Positions 42,228 through 51,721 of a DNA stretch of 64,000 nucleotides are shown piece by piece (position 1 is the stretch's first letter; each line of letters begins with the position of its first letter). Both the position numbers and the translations under genes were made by a program. The stretch spans positions 1-64,000 of the forward strand of contig CALUTJ010000003.1 of the NCBI GenBank assembly GCA_944323685.1. Direction: 5' to 3'. This stretch comes from Candidatus Gastranaerophilales bacterium (lineage in GTDB: Bacteria > Cyanobacteriota > Vampirovibrionia > Gastranaerophilales > Gastranaerophilaceae). The notes under the pieces were generated by a model. It searched no databases, was not told where the DNA came from, and saw only the letters and a list, made by a program, of their open reading frames with translations.

Positions 42228-45200
42228 TTATTTCATTCCTGTTGTTGCAGCTTTGAAAATAGCGACATGTTTTAGGGTGTCTGCAATTGGTTTTATTGCT
42301 GAAATTGCATGAGTAAGAATTTCTCCGCCGCCCAAAAAGCCTGTTATAACTGATGGATCAATATATCCAATACCGGAAGCTGCCGCCGCAATCAGTGCCA
42401 GATTTGCAATTTGTTTCAGGTCTTTTTTCTTTTTTTCGTCTTTTATTTTTTTGTATTTTTTTTCAACCTCTGATAAAAAGTCGGAAAAGGAACCTCTTTC
42501 GTTAGCAGGAAGCAATTCTTCAATCATTTTAGACAATTCAGGATCCCTAAATTTGGAGTTTTGCATAGTTGCATACAAAACCGCTCTTGTGTTGGCTTTT
42601 ATGCTTTGTGTATTGCCGTTTATTGCCTCAATATTTTCACCTATGAAATATAGCTCCTTAAAAGATTTTTGGCTTATATTAACAAGAGTATCAAGGTTTG
42701 ACGCCATTTCCCGTAAAGTATAATTTTGACCTGCAATATTTATTCTTATATTGTTAAGGTTATGATTTATTGTTTCTAAATTATCTTTTATGTTTTTACT
42801 CTGCGCATTTGCATTATATTCAAGCTGCATTAATACAAACTTATTATTTAAAAGATTTTGGAGTTCGTGTTTTTTCCAATCATTAAAAATTAATTGATTC
42901 ATTAATCTGAATTCTTCATCCGGCACTTTTGAAATAGTTTGGTATTTTTCTTTAATAGACATATCTGAATAGTCTTTATCTAACAGAACAAGGTATTTGT
43001 CAGTTAAATCCAGATTTTCTTTTACAGAATCCGGTGTAATAGATTTTGGGTATGAATTAAGACGATTTAGGTATAAGTTTTCGTTTAAAGCTTCTGTCAT
43101 TAGCAACTCAGTTAGTGCTTTTTTCTGATCTATGCCGCTGTTATTCATCAATTTTGAAAAATTGATATTATCTTTGAAACGAGAGATAAATTCTTTTTGT
43201 TCGATTGTGTCAGTTGAATTTTTTTGCAGTGTGTTTACAAATTCTGTTATTTTATTTGAGGCATTTTTCTTGTTTTGTTCATTTGAATATAACAATTTAA
43301 GATTGTTTTTTGTAATCATATCAATCATTTTTGTGTCATAAAAACGGTATGCATTTTTTACCATATCCAGCCAATAGTCACTAAAATATGCAGAATTCTT
43401 ACTTACAAAGTTTTTGAAAGCATTGGTGTCGTTTATAAAATCAAACAGATCTTCTTTTTGCATTTTGTGGACATTTTGCGATAGAGCGGTGAATACAAAG
43501 TTTACATAGTTGTCTAACTCTGTGTTTGGTTTTGCTGTTATTACATGCGCTACATTCAAGGTCTTGTCGAATATATTTTTTCTTGCATCAATAGACAATT
43601 GTCTGTATTCGTTGGTCAAAGATTGCAAGATTTTTATTATTTCAATTTCTATTTTTTTTGTATCATTTGTTTTATTTGATGTTTCTAAAATAATTTGGTA
43701 CAACACTTTGCTATTTTTGTATTTTTCAAGCAATTTTTGCTGCAATTTATCAAGTTCCGGTTCATTTTTAATCAAATCGTCACATGCAAATTCATACGCT
43801 TTTATAAAGTTCTTTTGATTTTTTAGTTCATCTTTAGTTAAATTAATAATTTTTTGACATCTGTTTTTACTTTTCAGAAGTTCATTCAAATGCTGTTTTT
43901 TTAATCTTTCTGTTTTTATGTCTTGAGTAAATTCCGGATTGTCGTTTTTTAACCAAAAATCAAGAAGAGATTGGTTGTCAATTTGTAGTGAATTGAGTTG
44001 TTCATACAAAATTTTATTATCGTTCAAGGTCTTTGGGATATTTTCTTTATCTTGGTCTAAATTATCCAACAATTTTTCGATTGAATCCAAATTTTGTTTG
44101 TAACAATCAAAATCATTAAAATTTTGTTCTTGTGTTATTTGAGGCAAAATGTTTTTGAACCAGTAAAGCGTTGTTTTTTCCAGTAAAAGTTTTCTTTCAC
44201 TATCAGTGAGATTGTTTATTTTATAAGTTTTTTGGGTATCAGGTATTGATTCTGCTTGTTTGTCCAATATTTCCATCCACAAGTCTGCCAGCTTTTTTTC
44301 TCCCAGTTTTGCATTTTTTATCCAGAACAAAGAGAAAACTTTAGTTTTGTCATCATTTGATAATAATTGCAGATTGTCTTTATAAAAATCCACATAAAGA
44401 CTTTTTATTTCAGGATTATTGTTAATCTCTGAGATTATAGAGCTGTCGTTTAAATAGACCGGAATTTGTTCTTTATTCTTTTCTTCTGCTATGTTATTAT
44501 CCAGAATGCTTAAACCTGAGGCAAAAACATCTACGGGGTTTCCTAAATAGACATTATTTTTGTCACTGATTAAAAATTGGAGTATTCCGTTTTCTACTAT
44601 TGATGAGTCAATTTTAGGAAATATATTTTGTTTGCCTCTTTGAGCTATTACTACTCCGTCAGGAGTTGAAAATCTTATTTTTCCGTTTATCTTTACCGGT
44701 CCGTTTAGAAATAAATGAGTGCCATTTATTTCTACGTCACCGACAGTTCCGTTGCCTGTAATTGTAAGATTGTCTTCAGATGTAATATTTGTAATAGAGG
44801 TGTTTTTATTTAATATTATTTTGGAATTTTTAGTATTTAAATTGTTAATTTTTGCATTGTTATACAGGACAACTTCTCCGCCTTCTGTAATTGCATTTTG
44901 AACATTAGCAGAGTTTTTTAGTACAATGTTGTTGGCTGTTAAATTTTCACAGTTAATATTGTCTGCCGCAAAAAAGTTTTTTGTTGTAATTTGATTAGTT
45001 GTAGAGTGGTTTCTTTGATAAACATTATTAGCTGTAATCTTTTGAGCTGTTGCGTTATCCTTAAGCCAGACTGTTTCTGCTTCATTTTTTGAAGAAAAAG
45101 CTTTGTCTGAGAGATAAATTTTCTTTGCTTTTATTTCATCAGCAGTAGAATTATCAAACAGATATGTATTCATATTGGTTTGAATTTTATTTGCCGATGC

Positions 45201-45614
45201 AAAGTTGAACATATCAACAAGTTCTGCATTTACTTGTTTTGCAGAAGCATTATTCATGATTGTTATATTTTTTTTTGCAGTTACTTTGTCTTTTTTATCC
45301 AGATTTAACAGGTATAATGATTCAGATTCCGGAGTTTTGTTTTTATATTGTGTTAAAAATTTATTTATGTCGTTAAAAAGTTTTATGCTAAAGTTGGTTG
45401 CATCTTCCTCATTAAAACGAGCATTATCCTCATCAGGTTGAAATTGATTTTGCCCAAAAGATATTTTTGTTGCAGGAAATATAAATCTGTTAAGTGGAAT
45501 GTTGTTCTTATTAGTGTAGTTTATTGGTACTGCTTTTAATTGTTGTAAATTAAGCGAGCTTTTTTCTTTTATTGCTCTGGTATTTTCCTGGTTAAAATTT
45601 AGTGTAATTCTCAT
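42228..45614 (-). CDS. Giant beta-helix and coiled-coil protein (bactofilin-like repeats)
   Basis: This is a 1128-residue protein. K-I-S-F-G-Q-N lies at 50-56. From about 110 to 330 there are ~12 degenerate repeats of 16-18 residues, each with an N/T-rich hydrophobic strand pattern (for example NTYLFDNSTADEIKAKK, VWLKDNATAQKITANN, LTITGNGTVGDVEINGT), as in the right-handed beta-helix of bactofilins and similar polymers. The remaining ~700 residues are charged and helical with a coiled coil near the end (DNLETINHNLNNIR). A Gly/Ala-rich hydrophobic tail closes the protein. A cell-envelope scaffold role is inference. Ribosome site AACGAGGAT. Confidence 0.78.
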   Translation of the reverse strand: MRITLNFNQENTRAIKEKSSLNLQQLKAVPINYTNKNNIPLNRFIFPATKISFGQNQFQPDEDNARFNEEDATNFSIKLFNDINKFLTQYKNKTPESESLYLLNLDKKDKVTAKKNITIMNNASAKQVNAELVDMFNFASANKIQTNMNTYLFDNSTADEIKAKKIYLSDKAFSSKNEAETVWLKDNATAQKITANNVYQRNHSTTNQITTKNFFAADNINCENLTANNIVLKNSANVQNAITEGGEVVLYNNAKINNLNTKNSKIILNKNTSITNITSEDNLTITGNGTVGDVEINGTHLFLNGPVKINGKIRFSTPDGVVIAQRGKQNIFPKIDSSIVENGILQFLISDKNNVYLGNPVDVFASGLSILDNNIAEEKNKEQIPVYLNDSSIISEINNNPEIKSLYVDFYKDNLQLLSNDDKTKVFSLFWIKNAKLGEKKLADLWMEILDKQAESIPDTQKTYKINNLTDSERKLLLEKTTLYWFKNILPQITQEQNFNDFDCYKQNLDSIEKLLDNLDQDKENIPKTLNDNKILYEQLNSLQIDNQSLLDFWLKNDNPEFTQDIKTERLKKQHLNELLKSKNRCQKIINLTKDELKNQKNFIKAYEFACDDLIKNEPELDKLQQKLLEKYKNSKVLYQIILETSNKTNDTKKIEIEIIKILQSLTNEYRQLSIDARKNIFDKTLNVAHVITAKPNTELDNYVNFVFTALSQNVHKMQKEDLFDFINDTNAFKNFVSKNSAYFSDYWLDMVKNAYRFYDTKMIDMITKNNLKLLYSNEQNKKNASNKITEFVNTLQKNSTDTIEQKEFISRFKDNINFSKLMNNSGIDQKKALTELLMTEALNENLYLNRLNSYPKSITPDSVKENLDLTDKYLVLLDKDYSDMSIKEKYQTISKVPDEEFRLMNQLIFNDWKKHELQNLLNNKFVLMQLEYNANAQSKNIKDNLETINHNLNNIRINIAGQNYTLREMASNLDTLVNISQKSFKELYFIGENIEAINGNTQSIKANTRAVLYATMQNSKFRDPELSKMIEELLPANERGSFSDFLSEVEKKYKKIKDEKKKKDLKQIANLALIAAAASGIGYIDPSVITGFLGGGEILTHAISAIKPIADTLKHVAIFKAATTGMK

Positions 45615-45615
45615 C

Positions 45616-46545
45616 TTAATCCTCGTTTTCTAAATTTATAACAACACCAAAGCGTTTGTTATTTATCAAAAACGGAGATTCTATTTTTCTTTCGTCTTTA
45701 GCTGTAGCTAATAAAATGCATCCGTTTTTAGCACAATTTAACATATAAACTTTTAAAAAACTGTTTAATTCAGGTATGTAATCAGCTTTGTTAGGCTTTA
45801 GTGCAATTTTATCAAAATCGGGTATATAAATTACTGTTAACTCTTTTTTGTGAGAATATTTTTGATTTGCAATTGTCTTAATTTCTTGTAAATCATTTTG
45901 TAATTTTTCAATATTTCCATCAAAAATTACTTGTTGGAAGTTTGATATTGTGTTTTCCTTTTGTATTTGACGGGCTATAGCTTTTGCTACTTTTTCTTGC
46001 CGGGCAGAGTCACTACCCTGTATTAGTATTCCATTTGGTGTATTCGGGTATTGCGCTTCATCTGCAATACTTTCGGCATAAGGATGAAAAAGTTCTTCAG
46101 ATAGTTGTTCTATGTTTTCCTGTGACAGACCGCACGATAATAGTTCTGTATTTTTATCAAGATTGGTATATTTTTCTATAATTTTTTTTCTGTCGTTTTC
46201 TTTTTTTTCAATATCTTCTATTTTTTTTGATAATTCCTGTTTTGCTTTTTCTATTGCTCTTGATTTTTCTTCTCTTATAGCATTTTTGCGTTTTTCCTCT
46301 TCTTTAATATCATTAATACACTTGTTTACTTCATTAGCGTGTTGTTCTGGTGCTTGGGTAAAATAATATTGCCAAAAACCGTATCTGTCTCTAAAGTATG
46401 TACAATCGACACGGTCATATGATTTATATTTCATTGCATCAACATATTCTTGATCGGTATAATAGTGGCCGTTTATTGTTTTCCCTTTAAAAGATTGAGA
46501 AGGTTGATATTGTCTTATGGTATTTTGTACTGAAATTATTTTCAT
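45616..46545 (-). CDS. Degenerate AAA-like protein (no P-loop)
   Basis: This is a 309-residue protein. S-F-K-G-K is at 18-22, followed by a long charged coiled coil (EEEKRKNAIREEKSRAIEKAKQ) as in the AAA+ genes here. The C-terminal half has the layout of their ATPase core, but the P-loop reads G-S-D-S-A-R-Q-E-K in place of GxxxxGK[ST] and the Walker B strand T-V-I-Y-I-P-D-F lacks the acidic pair. ATP hydrolysis is therefore unlikely. It may be a regulatory partner of the intact ATPase at 47147-48634. ATGA overlap with its upstream neighbour. Confidence 0.7.
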   Translation of the reverse strand: MKIISVQNTIRQYQPSQSFKGKTINGHYYTDQEYVDAMKYKSYDRVDCTYFRDRYGFWQYYFTQAPEQHANEVNKCINDIKEEEKRKNAIREEKSRAIEKAKQELSKKIEDIEKKENDRKKIIEKYTNLDKNTELLSCGLSQENIEQLSEELFHPYAESIADEAQYPNTPNGILIQGSDSARQEKVAKAIARQIQKENTISNFQQVIFDGNIEKLQNDLQEIKTIANQKYSHKKELTVIYIPDFDKIALKPNKADYIPELNSFLKVYMLNCAKNGCILLATAKDERKIESPFLINNKRFGVVINLENED

Positions 46546-47144
46546 TTTGCAGCAGAGCCTTTTTCTTTTATTTTATCTAACGCAATTCCTGCAAGAGAGC
46601 CGATTGTTGACCAGATTAAAATTCCGATAATAGCTTTTTTTACAAATCTTTCACGCATTTTTGCTTTAAATTGCAAGTTTATGTCTTTAAAAATATATTT
46701 ATACTCTGTCAGGAACTGTTGAAGACGGAGTTTTTTCTTTTGGGTATTTATAATTGCTTTTTCAAGTTCAAGGTTATTTTTTGATTTAGAGAGACTTTCT
46801 TGATAACTGAATATATCTTCATCATAATTTTTTATGCTGTTTTGAATTTGTTTTATATGCGTAATCGGGTTTTTGCTGAATCTTGGTATGCATTGATGCT
46901 TGTGTGTCTGATCAAATTCTTCTGTCATTATTGACTTTAATTTTTCTTTTACAAAAACCGCATATTGCATATTTATATTTTTACCTGATTTTAAAGAAGG
47001 TTGAACAATACCTGCCGCAGTCCCTGCAAGTGTTAGCGGCAGAGTGTATTTTTGTTTTTTCTTTGAGGCAACAGATTGTTGATAATTTGTTTTATCAACT
47101 GCTGTCAAGTGTTTATAAAAGTCTGTAAAAACAGGTGTGGTCAA
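46542..47144 (-). CDS. Helical protein with C-terminal membrane segment
   Basis: This 200-residue protein is read from a TTG start at 47144, supported by GAGGAA six bases upstream. A mostly charged helical body includes a coiled stretch (YQESLSKSKNNLELEKAIINTQKKKLRLQQ), then F-V-K-K-A-I-I-G-I-L-I-W-S-T-I-G-S-L-A-G-I as a probable membrane segment near the C-terminus. No S-F-x-G motif is seen. It lies between the intact AAA+ ATPase and the degenerate AAA protein and may tether them to the membrane (inference). Confidence 0.62.
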   Translation of the reverse strand: MTTPVFTDFYKHLTAVDKTNYQQSVASKKKQKYTLPLTLAGTAAGIVQPSLKSGKNINMQYAVFVKEKLKSIMTEEFDQTHKHQCIPRFSKNPITHIKQIQNSIKNYDEDIFSYQESLSKSKNNLELEKAIINTQKKKLRLQQFLTEYKYIFKDINLQFKAKMRERFVKKAIIGILIWSTIGSLAGIALDKIKEKGSAAK

Positions 47145-47146
47145 AT

Positions 47147-48634
47147 TTATTCCTCAGTATTTTTTTGTTTTTCAAGTTCTTCTTTTTCTTCAAGATATTC
47201 TTCGTAAGTCATATTAGTTATAAATTCAAAATCCTCTTTGAAGCTTTCTATATCGTTACTATCAATATTCGGATTGGTTTTATTTGCTATTTTTAACAAA
47301 TCTTCTTGCGAAACAAATCTTTTTTCTTTTTTAGCTTTATCTTTTGCTTTTTCTGCAAGTTTTTCGATTTTTGAAGAAGAGTACATAGCTTTATCTTTAT
47401 CCGTTTTTTGGATTAAAATATTTGTAATTTCTTTCAAATTAACGGTATCATCTGTTACCCCTTCAAGATAGTAATTCAAAATTTGTGTAATATCGTCAGC
47501 TTTTGGCGGTTCTATTGCCGTTCTTACAGAAAATCTGCTATCGTTGTCGATGAATGGTTTTTCAATATTTCTCGGGTAGTTTGTAGTTGCAATTATCGTG
47601 ATACCGAATTTAGAACAATCGTTCATAAAGCTTTTAAGATAGCCGTTTGACGGATTTTCGGTATCATCGCCTTGAAGTGTTCTTTTAATAATATTTGGAT
47701 TCGGCGCAAATCCGTCAAATTCATCTAAAAATATAATTGTTCTTTTGTTGTTATTTTCCCAATCTTGTTGTGCTTTTTCTTTTATTTCACTGAGTTTGTC
47801 CTCAAGTTTTGATCTTTTTAAATCTGATAAATTGTAATACTCTGTATCAGTTGTATTCATTAATTCTTCAATAATACCTTCAGCTAATGTTGTTTTACCG
47901 TTGCCTGAAGTACCGTACAGCAAAACACCGTTAGGAACATTGTAAGATTCGTATTTTGTTTCAGGATTAAAGCTTTTTTTATAAGGAGAAATAAATGCAG
48001 CATTTAGAAGATTTTTATCTTCATAATACCCTGCAATTCTGCCCAAACCTACACCGTTAGCTTCTTCGTATTTTTTGACTGCATATTTTTCTAAAATTTT
48101 GTTTTGTTTTTTTAATTCATCAAGTTGAGCTTGTTTGTTCTCCAGGGCTTTTTGATTTTTGGAATTTGCAATGTTTTGTTGTTCTTCAAGTGCTTTTGCT
48201 TTTGCTTCAAGAGCATCTTTTTCTTTTTGTATTTTTGCAGCCTCTTCAGCAGCAGCTTTTTTTATTTCTTCACGGCTTTTGCAAGTAAAGTATGAGACAG
48301 TTCCGCCAATTGCGCCTGTTATACCACCAAGAAATCCTCCAACCGTTGCACCGGTAGCAGTTGGTACTCCCAGTGTAGTCCCTGCCGTACCTAAATCAAC
48401 AACACCTCCAACTTTTGTACCTATGGCTGCACCGCTTGCTGCGCCTGCAGAAATTCCAGCAGAAAGGTGTTTCCAAAAGGTTGCTTTAAAAGAGAGATTC
48501 GGGTTGGTTTTGCTAGAAAGTTCCAATTTGTCGCTGTTTTGAAGAAAAGTTGAATAAGGGGTGTTTGTATTGTTATACTGCTTTAAATTGTTAGAATAGT
48601 TTGTTTTTGTTGTAGTGTTTAAATATACTTTCAT
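47147..48634 (-). CDS. AAA+ ATPase with Gly-zipper segment
   Basis: This is a 495-residue protein. L-S-F-K-A lies at 47-51. Residues ~57-115 form a Gly/Ala-rich hydrophobic segment with G-x-x-x-G spacing (SAGAASGAAIGTKVGG, GATVGGFLGGITGAIGG), a glycine-zipper type membrane or oligomerisation region. A coiled coil spans ~125-185. The AAA+ core has Walker A GTSGNGKT (241-248) and Walker B IIFLDEFD (~300-307). Intact motifs suggest ATP hydrolysis. The layout is that of a membrane-associated ATPase assembling a ring; the partner could be the degenerate AAA protein downstream. Confidence 0.83.
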   Translation of the reverse strand: MKVYLNTTTKTNYSNNLKQYNNTNTPYSTFLQNSDKLELSSKTNPNLSFKATFWKHLSAGISAGAASGAAIGTKVGGVVDLGTAGTTLGVPTATGATVGGFLGGITGAIGGTVSYFTCKSREEIKKAAAEEAAKIQKEKDALEAKAKALEEQQNIANSKNQKALENKQAQLDELKKQNKILEKYAVKKYEEANGVGLGRIAGYYEDKNLLNAAFISPYKKSFNPETKYESYNVPNGVLLYGTSGNGKTTLAEGIIEELMNTTDTEYYNLSDLKRSKLEDKLSEIKEKAQQDWENNNKRTIIFLDEFDGFAPNPNIIKRTLQGDDTENPSNGYLKSFMNDCSKFGITIIATTNYPRNIEKPFIDNDSRFSVRTAIEPPKADDITQILNYYLEGVTDDTVNLKEITNILIQKTDKDKAMYSSSKIEKLAEKAKDKAKKEKRFVSQEDLLKIANKTNPNIDSNDIESFKEDFEFITNMTYEEYLEEKEELEKQKNTEE

Positions 48635-49133
48635 TATGTCTCCTAATTATAATTTGTTATTTGGTCATTTAAAAATCCTGAATATTTATATTTGTTAGTA
48701 TTTTATAATTTTATGAAATTTTTTTACATTTTTTAAGTTATTTATTTTTTGTTATTTGGAGTAAAGACGGAGTAATATTCGCTCTGCACCTTACGTGGCA
48801 CTTTAGCGAAAATCCGTTAATCGGGAAATTTTTCTTTTCGTCAGGAAGAATTTTCATTAAGTTTGAGAAAATGCACAACCGTCTTTAATTTGCTTTGCGC
48901 TCAAGTCTGTAATTTGCTCCTCTCTGGCAGCACTCATTTCGGCTTTTGCTTACCGGATTTTTATCCGTCCGCAAATCCGCAAGTTTGGGAAAAAATATTT
49001 TTCAATTGATACAAAACTACATACATTACTCTATTAAAGATGTTCTGAAGTTGATTTTAAATAAAAAGTAAAAGTTTTAAACAAAAACCAATATTTTTGT
49101 ATAAGAGTTTAATTACTTACATATTACCTGTAT
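48635..49133. other. 500-bp intergenic region, no gene seen
   Basis: No open frame with start and ribosome site. A GC-richer stretch (~48770-48980) stands out from AT-rich flanks and contains GAATTTTCATTAAGTTTG, similar to a segment near 29290; both may belong to a dispersed intergenic repeat family. It separates two leftward gene groups that probably have separate promoters. Confidence 0.4.
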
Positions 49134-49943
49134 TTATTGAATTAGCTCCAGTGTGCTACCGTCAATAATCCTAAATTTGGAATCTCTTGGTAAAAGTATT
49201 TCTTTTTCAGAGGTGTAAGTCAGGTCTAAGAAAGAAGTCCCCCGGGGCAGTTTAATCGTATAACGAATATTGTTTATTGCATCAGCACCTATCATACCTT
49301 CCATAGAGGCTCCCGGCTCAAGTGAAGTTGAGCAGAATCCTTTATCTGTTATTATTCCGTTGTGAGCCGTATCCAACCAACTGCGCGGAGCATCTCTATA
49401 AACGACTACTGGTTTGGTTGTTTTGGAGGTAAAGCAATTATCGAGTTTTTCCACACTATCCACAATTGCCCTGTTTATATCCTTAATTTCGACAGCCTGA
49501 TTTTTGGCATATTCCTTTATGCCGGCCGGCATATCATCTGTTATTTGCGGCGGTTCTTTTAGTCTGCCTGTTCTTAAAAACATATTTATCTCACGACCAT
49601 ATTGCAGATAGAAACCTTTCACATTTCGTTTAAGGTACTTGTACGCCTCATTACTCTCGCTAATTTCATTACTTACGAGTTCAGCCGGATAACTTATTCT
49701 TGAATGTGCCTGTCGTTCGGCTGTATTATCTACAGCATTAACAATTTGTGATGTTTTGGGTAATTTTTTCTTTTTTAATATTAAAAATAATGATGTACCG
49801 ATTACTGCCAGGCCTGCAAGGGAAGTGGCGAGTAACTTACCCTTACTCCCATCGTAACTGTCAGGTGATTTTTTCTTTGATGTAAAAGAGGTATCTTTCT
49901 TATATTTAACAGCATACTGCTGACTGATATTTTTGATTTCCAT
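49134..49943 (-). CDS. Candidate mono-ADP-ribosyltransferase (R-S-E class)
   Basis: The ATG at 49943, overlapping the upstream stop as TAATG, gives 269 residues; an ATG at 49958 adds five. T-S-F-T-S lies at 18-22, then a membrane-like segment at 36-56. The C-terminal domain shows the R-S-E signature of arginine-type ADP-ribosyltransferases: Arg183 in VVVYRDAP, S-T-S at 205-207 (GFCSTS) and Glu246-Lys-Glu248 (SEKEILLPRDSKFRI). These enzymes transfer ADP-ribose from NAD+ to proteins; the E-x-E form modifies arginine. Bacterial members are mostly secreted toxins. Target and secretion route are unknown. Confidence 0.78.
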   Translation of the reverse strand: MEIKNISQQYAVKYKKDTSFTSKKKSPDSYDGSKGKLLATSLAGLAVIGTSLFLILKKKKLPKTSQIVNAVDNTAERQAHSRISYPAELVSNEISESNEAYKYLKRNVKGFYLQYGREINMFLRTGRLKEPPQITDDMPAGIKEYAKNQAVEIKDINRAIVDSVEKLDNCFTSKTTKPVVVYRDAPRSWLDTAHNGIITDKGFCSTSLEPGASMEGMIGADAINNIRYTIKLPRGTSFLDLTYTSEKEILLPRDSKFRIIDGSTLELIQ

Positions 49944-51721
49944 TAGATCATAATCCATTGTATTTGTTGTAAGTCTTGTTGGTTATCTAAGTAATTAAGT
50001 TGTTCCAGCAAAGATTCAAAACTTTGTGTTTGTTTTACATATTCAAGAGAAGCAGGGTCTAATATTCCATTATCTAATCCTTGCATAATTCTTGCGGTAT
50101 CATCATATCTTGCTCTATATGCACGCAATCTCAGGTAACTTTCATAAGCTTCAGGGTCTGTTGCTCTGAGATTTAATTCATAGAAATGATCCCAGGCACC
50201 ACCTTTGATGCCGACAATTCTTGGTTGGACTCCAAATTGTCTGCATAGTTTTAAATATTCAGTGTACCAGGCGGCAAGCAATTTGCCTCCTGATTGTCCC
50301 GGAGGTTCAGGATAACTTGAATTAAAGCGTTCTTTTGATAAAATTTTACCTTTTTTATCTCGAATAATAACAACTTTTCCTGTTTCATCGCTTACTGTTA
50401 TCTTTGTATTTCCGTTTTCAAGGCGTTCTACAACCTTTTTTTCATATGTATGAAGGTCTGTCGTTTCTCTTTTTATTTCTACATATTTACCACTTTCGTT
50501 TTTTTCTGAAAGTTTTATGGTTAATGTTTGTCCTTTATTGACAACGGTCGTTCTAGAGTTACCACTATATGCGAAGTGGGTTTCTCTGCCGAGCGCATCA
50601 ACATAAAACTCATGTAATAAAGTCTTCCCATCCGGTGTATAATGTTTTATTATTTGGGAACCATCTTTATTATCTATGGTGATTGCTTTGACTTTTTGAC
50701 CGTATATATTTCTTGCAATTTTTGTATTTTGGGATAATATTTCTTCTTTTTTAGCTTTAGTGGCAGCTTTTTTTGCGGCTTTCTTTTCTGCTTTAATTTG
50801 TGCAGCCTCTTCCGGATGTTCTTTTACAAATTTTTCCCATTCTGCTTTTTTAGCCTGTTTTTCAGCAAGCCTCCTTGCTTCTGCTTCGGCTTTTTCTTCA
50901 AGTCCTTTATAATATTCGTTTAATTTGTCTAATTCTGGGTTTTTAGTCTCAAATTGTTTATCAATTTTTTCAGCACTGATTTCTGTTTTTGTATGCAATT
51001 TTTCCTTTATTTTAGAAACGTTTTCTTTGATGTTGTCAGTGAGTCTACAATAACTTAAATCATTGTTAGTATCATTATTGAAAGATTTATCAATTCCATC
51101 TGCTGAAATTTCAGTTTTGTCGGATAATTTTTCTTCGATATCGTTTACATATTGATTTATTTCTTCCTGCTTTTTCTTTTCTTGCTTTTCTGCAAAATTT
51201 TTCAGTCCTTCCGAGCGTTTTTTATCCAGATTTGTCGATGAGCTTTTTATATACTGGAAACCATGATTTTTCGGGTTATTTGTATTTACGTGTACCCAAT
51301 CAAATTTATCAACACTTTCAAGTTTGCCTTCAGCATTATAAGTGTACGATTTTTTACTGTAGGGTAATTCTCCGACCTTCCCGTCCGGAAATTTTATTAT
51401 CCGTGTTTTTTTAACTTCTTTAATAACACCGTTTTCGTACTGAATGTGATGTTTGAAGCCGGCAGCATTTTCTTTAATAACAGTACCTGTAAAAGGTTTT
51501 CCTTCCTTTGTGAAGGCATTGCCTTTTTTAAAGAAATTACCTGCTTCTTTAAAGTTATCGATACCTATTTCTTGTAAAGCTTTTCCGGTCTTGCCGTGCC
51601 GTACGGCTAAAATGGCTGCTCCAATTACACCAAGAGCGCCCAGACCATATAATGTAACATTTGTAGCGTTAAACTTTGATTTTTTTTTTTTCTTTTTTGG
51701 GGGATTTATTGGGTTGAGCAT
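49943..51721 (-). CDS. Large repeat protein paired with the ADP-ribosyltransferase; 5' end split by A12 tract
   Basis: This is a 592-residue protein from the ATG at 51721, which lacks a ribosome site. Just upstream, an ATG at 51764 opens a 31-residue frame (MTEIKVSSITTTQVNAQP...) that runs into the same A-rich tract and stops in another frame. Losing one A of the A12 run would fuse the two into a longer protein with a natural N-terminus. Residues ~20-40 form a membrane segment (LYGLGALGVIGAAILAV). The body has charged Lys/Ala/Glu coiled coil and RHS/MORN-like strand repeats (DGSQIIKHYTPDGKTLLHEFY). It ends at the ADP-ribosyltransferase start. Confidence 0.7.
   Translation of the reverse strand: MLNPINPPKKKKKKSKFNATNVTLYGLGALGVIGAAILAVRHGKTGKALQEIGIDNFKEAGNFFKKGNAFTKEGKPFTGTVIKENAAGFKHHIQYENGVIKEVKKTRIIKFPDGKVGELPYSKKSYTYNAEGKLESVDKFDWVHVNTNNPKNHGFQYIKSSSTNLDKKRSEGLKNFAEKQEKKKQEEINQYVNDIEEKLSDKTEISADGIDKSFNNDTNNDLSYCRLTDNIKENVSKIKEKLHTKTEISAEKIDKQFETKNPELDKLNEYYKGLEEKAEAEARRLAEKQAKKAEWEKFVKEHPEEAAQIKAEKKAAKKAATKAKKEEILSQNTKIARNIYGQKVKAITIDNKDGSQIIKHYTPDGKTLLHEFYVDALGRETHFAYSGNSRTTVVNKGQTLTIKLSEKNESGKYVEIKRETTDLHTYEKKVVERLENGNTKITVSDETGKVVIIRDKKGKILSKERFNSSYPEPPGQSGGKLLAAWYTEYLKLCRQFGVQPRIVGIKGGAWDHFYELNLRATDPEAYESYLRLRAYRARYDDTARIMQGLDNGILDPASLEYVKQTQSFESLLEQLNYLDNQQDLQQIQWIMI
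51680..51691 (-). repeat. 12-A homopolymer at the 5' end of a coding region
   Basis: Twelve T on the + strand (A12 in the sense strand), preceded in the sense direction by AAAAAAG, close to the start of the 592-residue protein. Tracts this long are prone to replication or transcriptional slippage, so the gene may switch on and off, or this could be a sequencing error. Confidence 0.85.
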
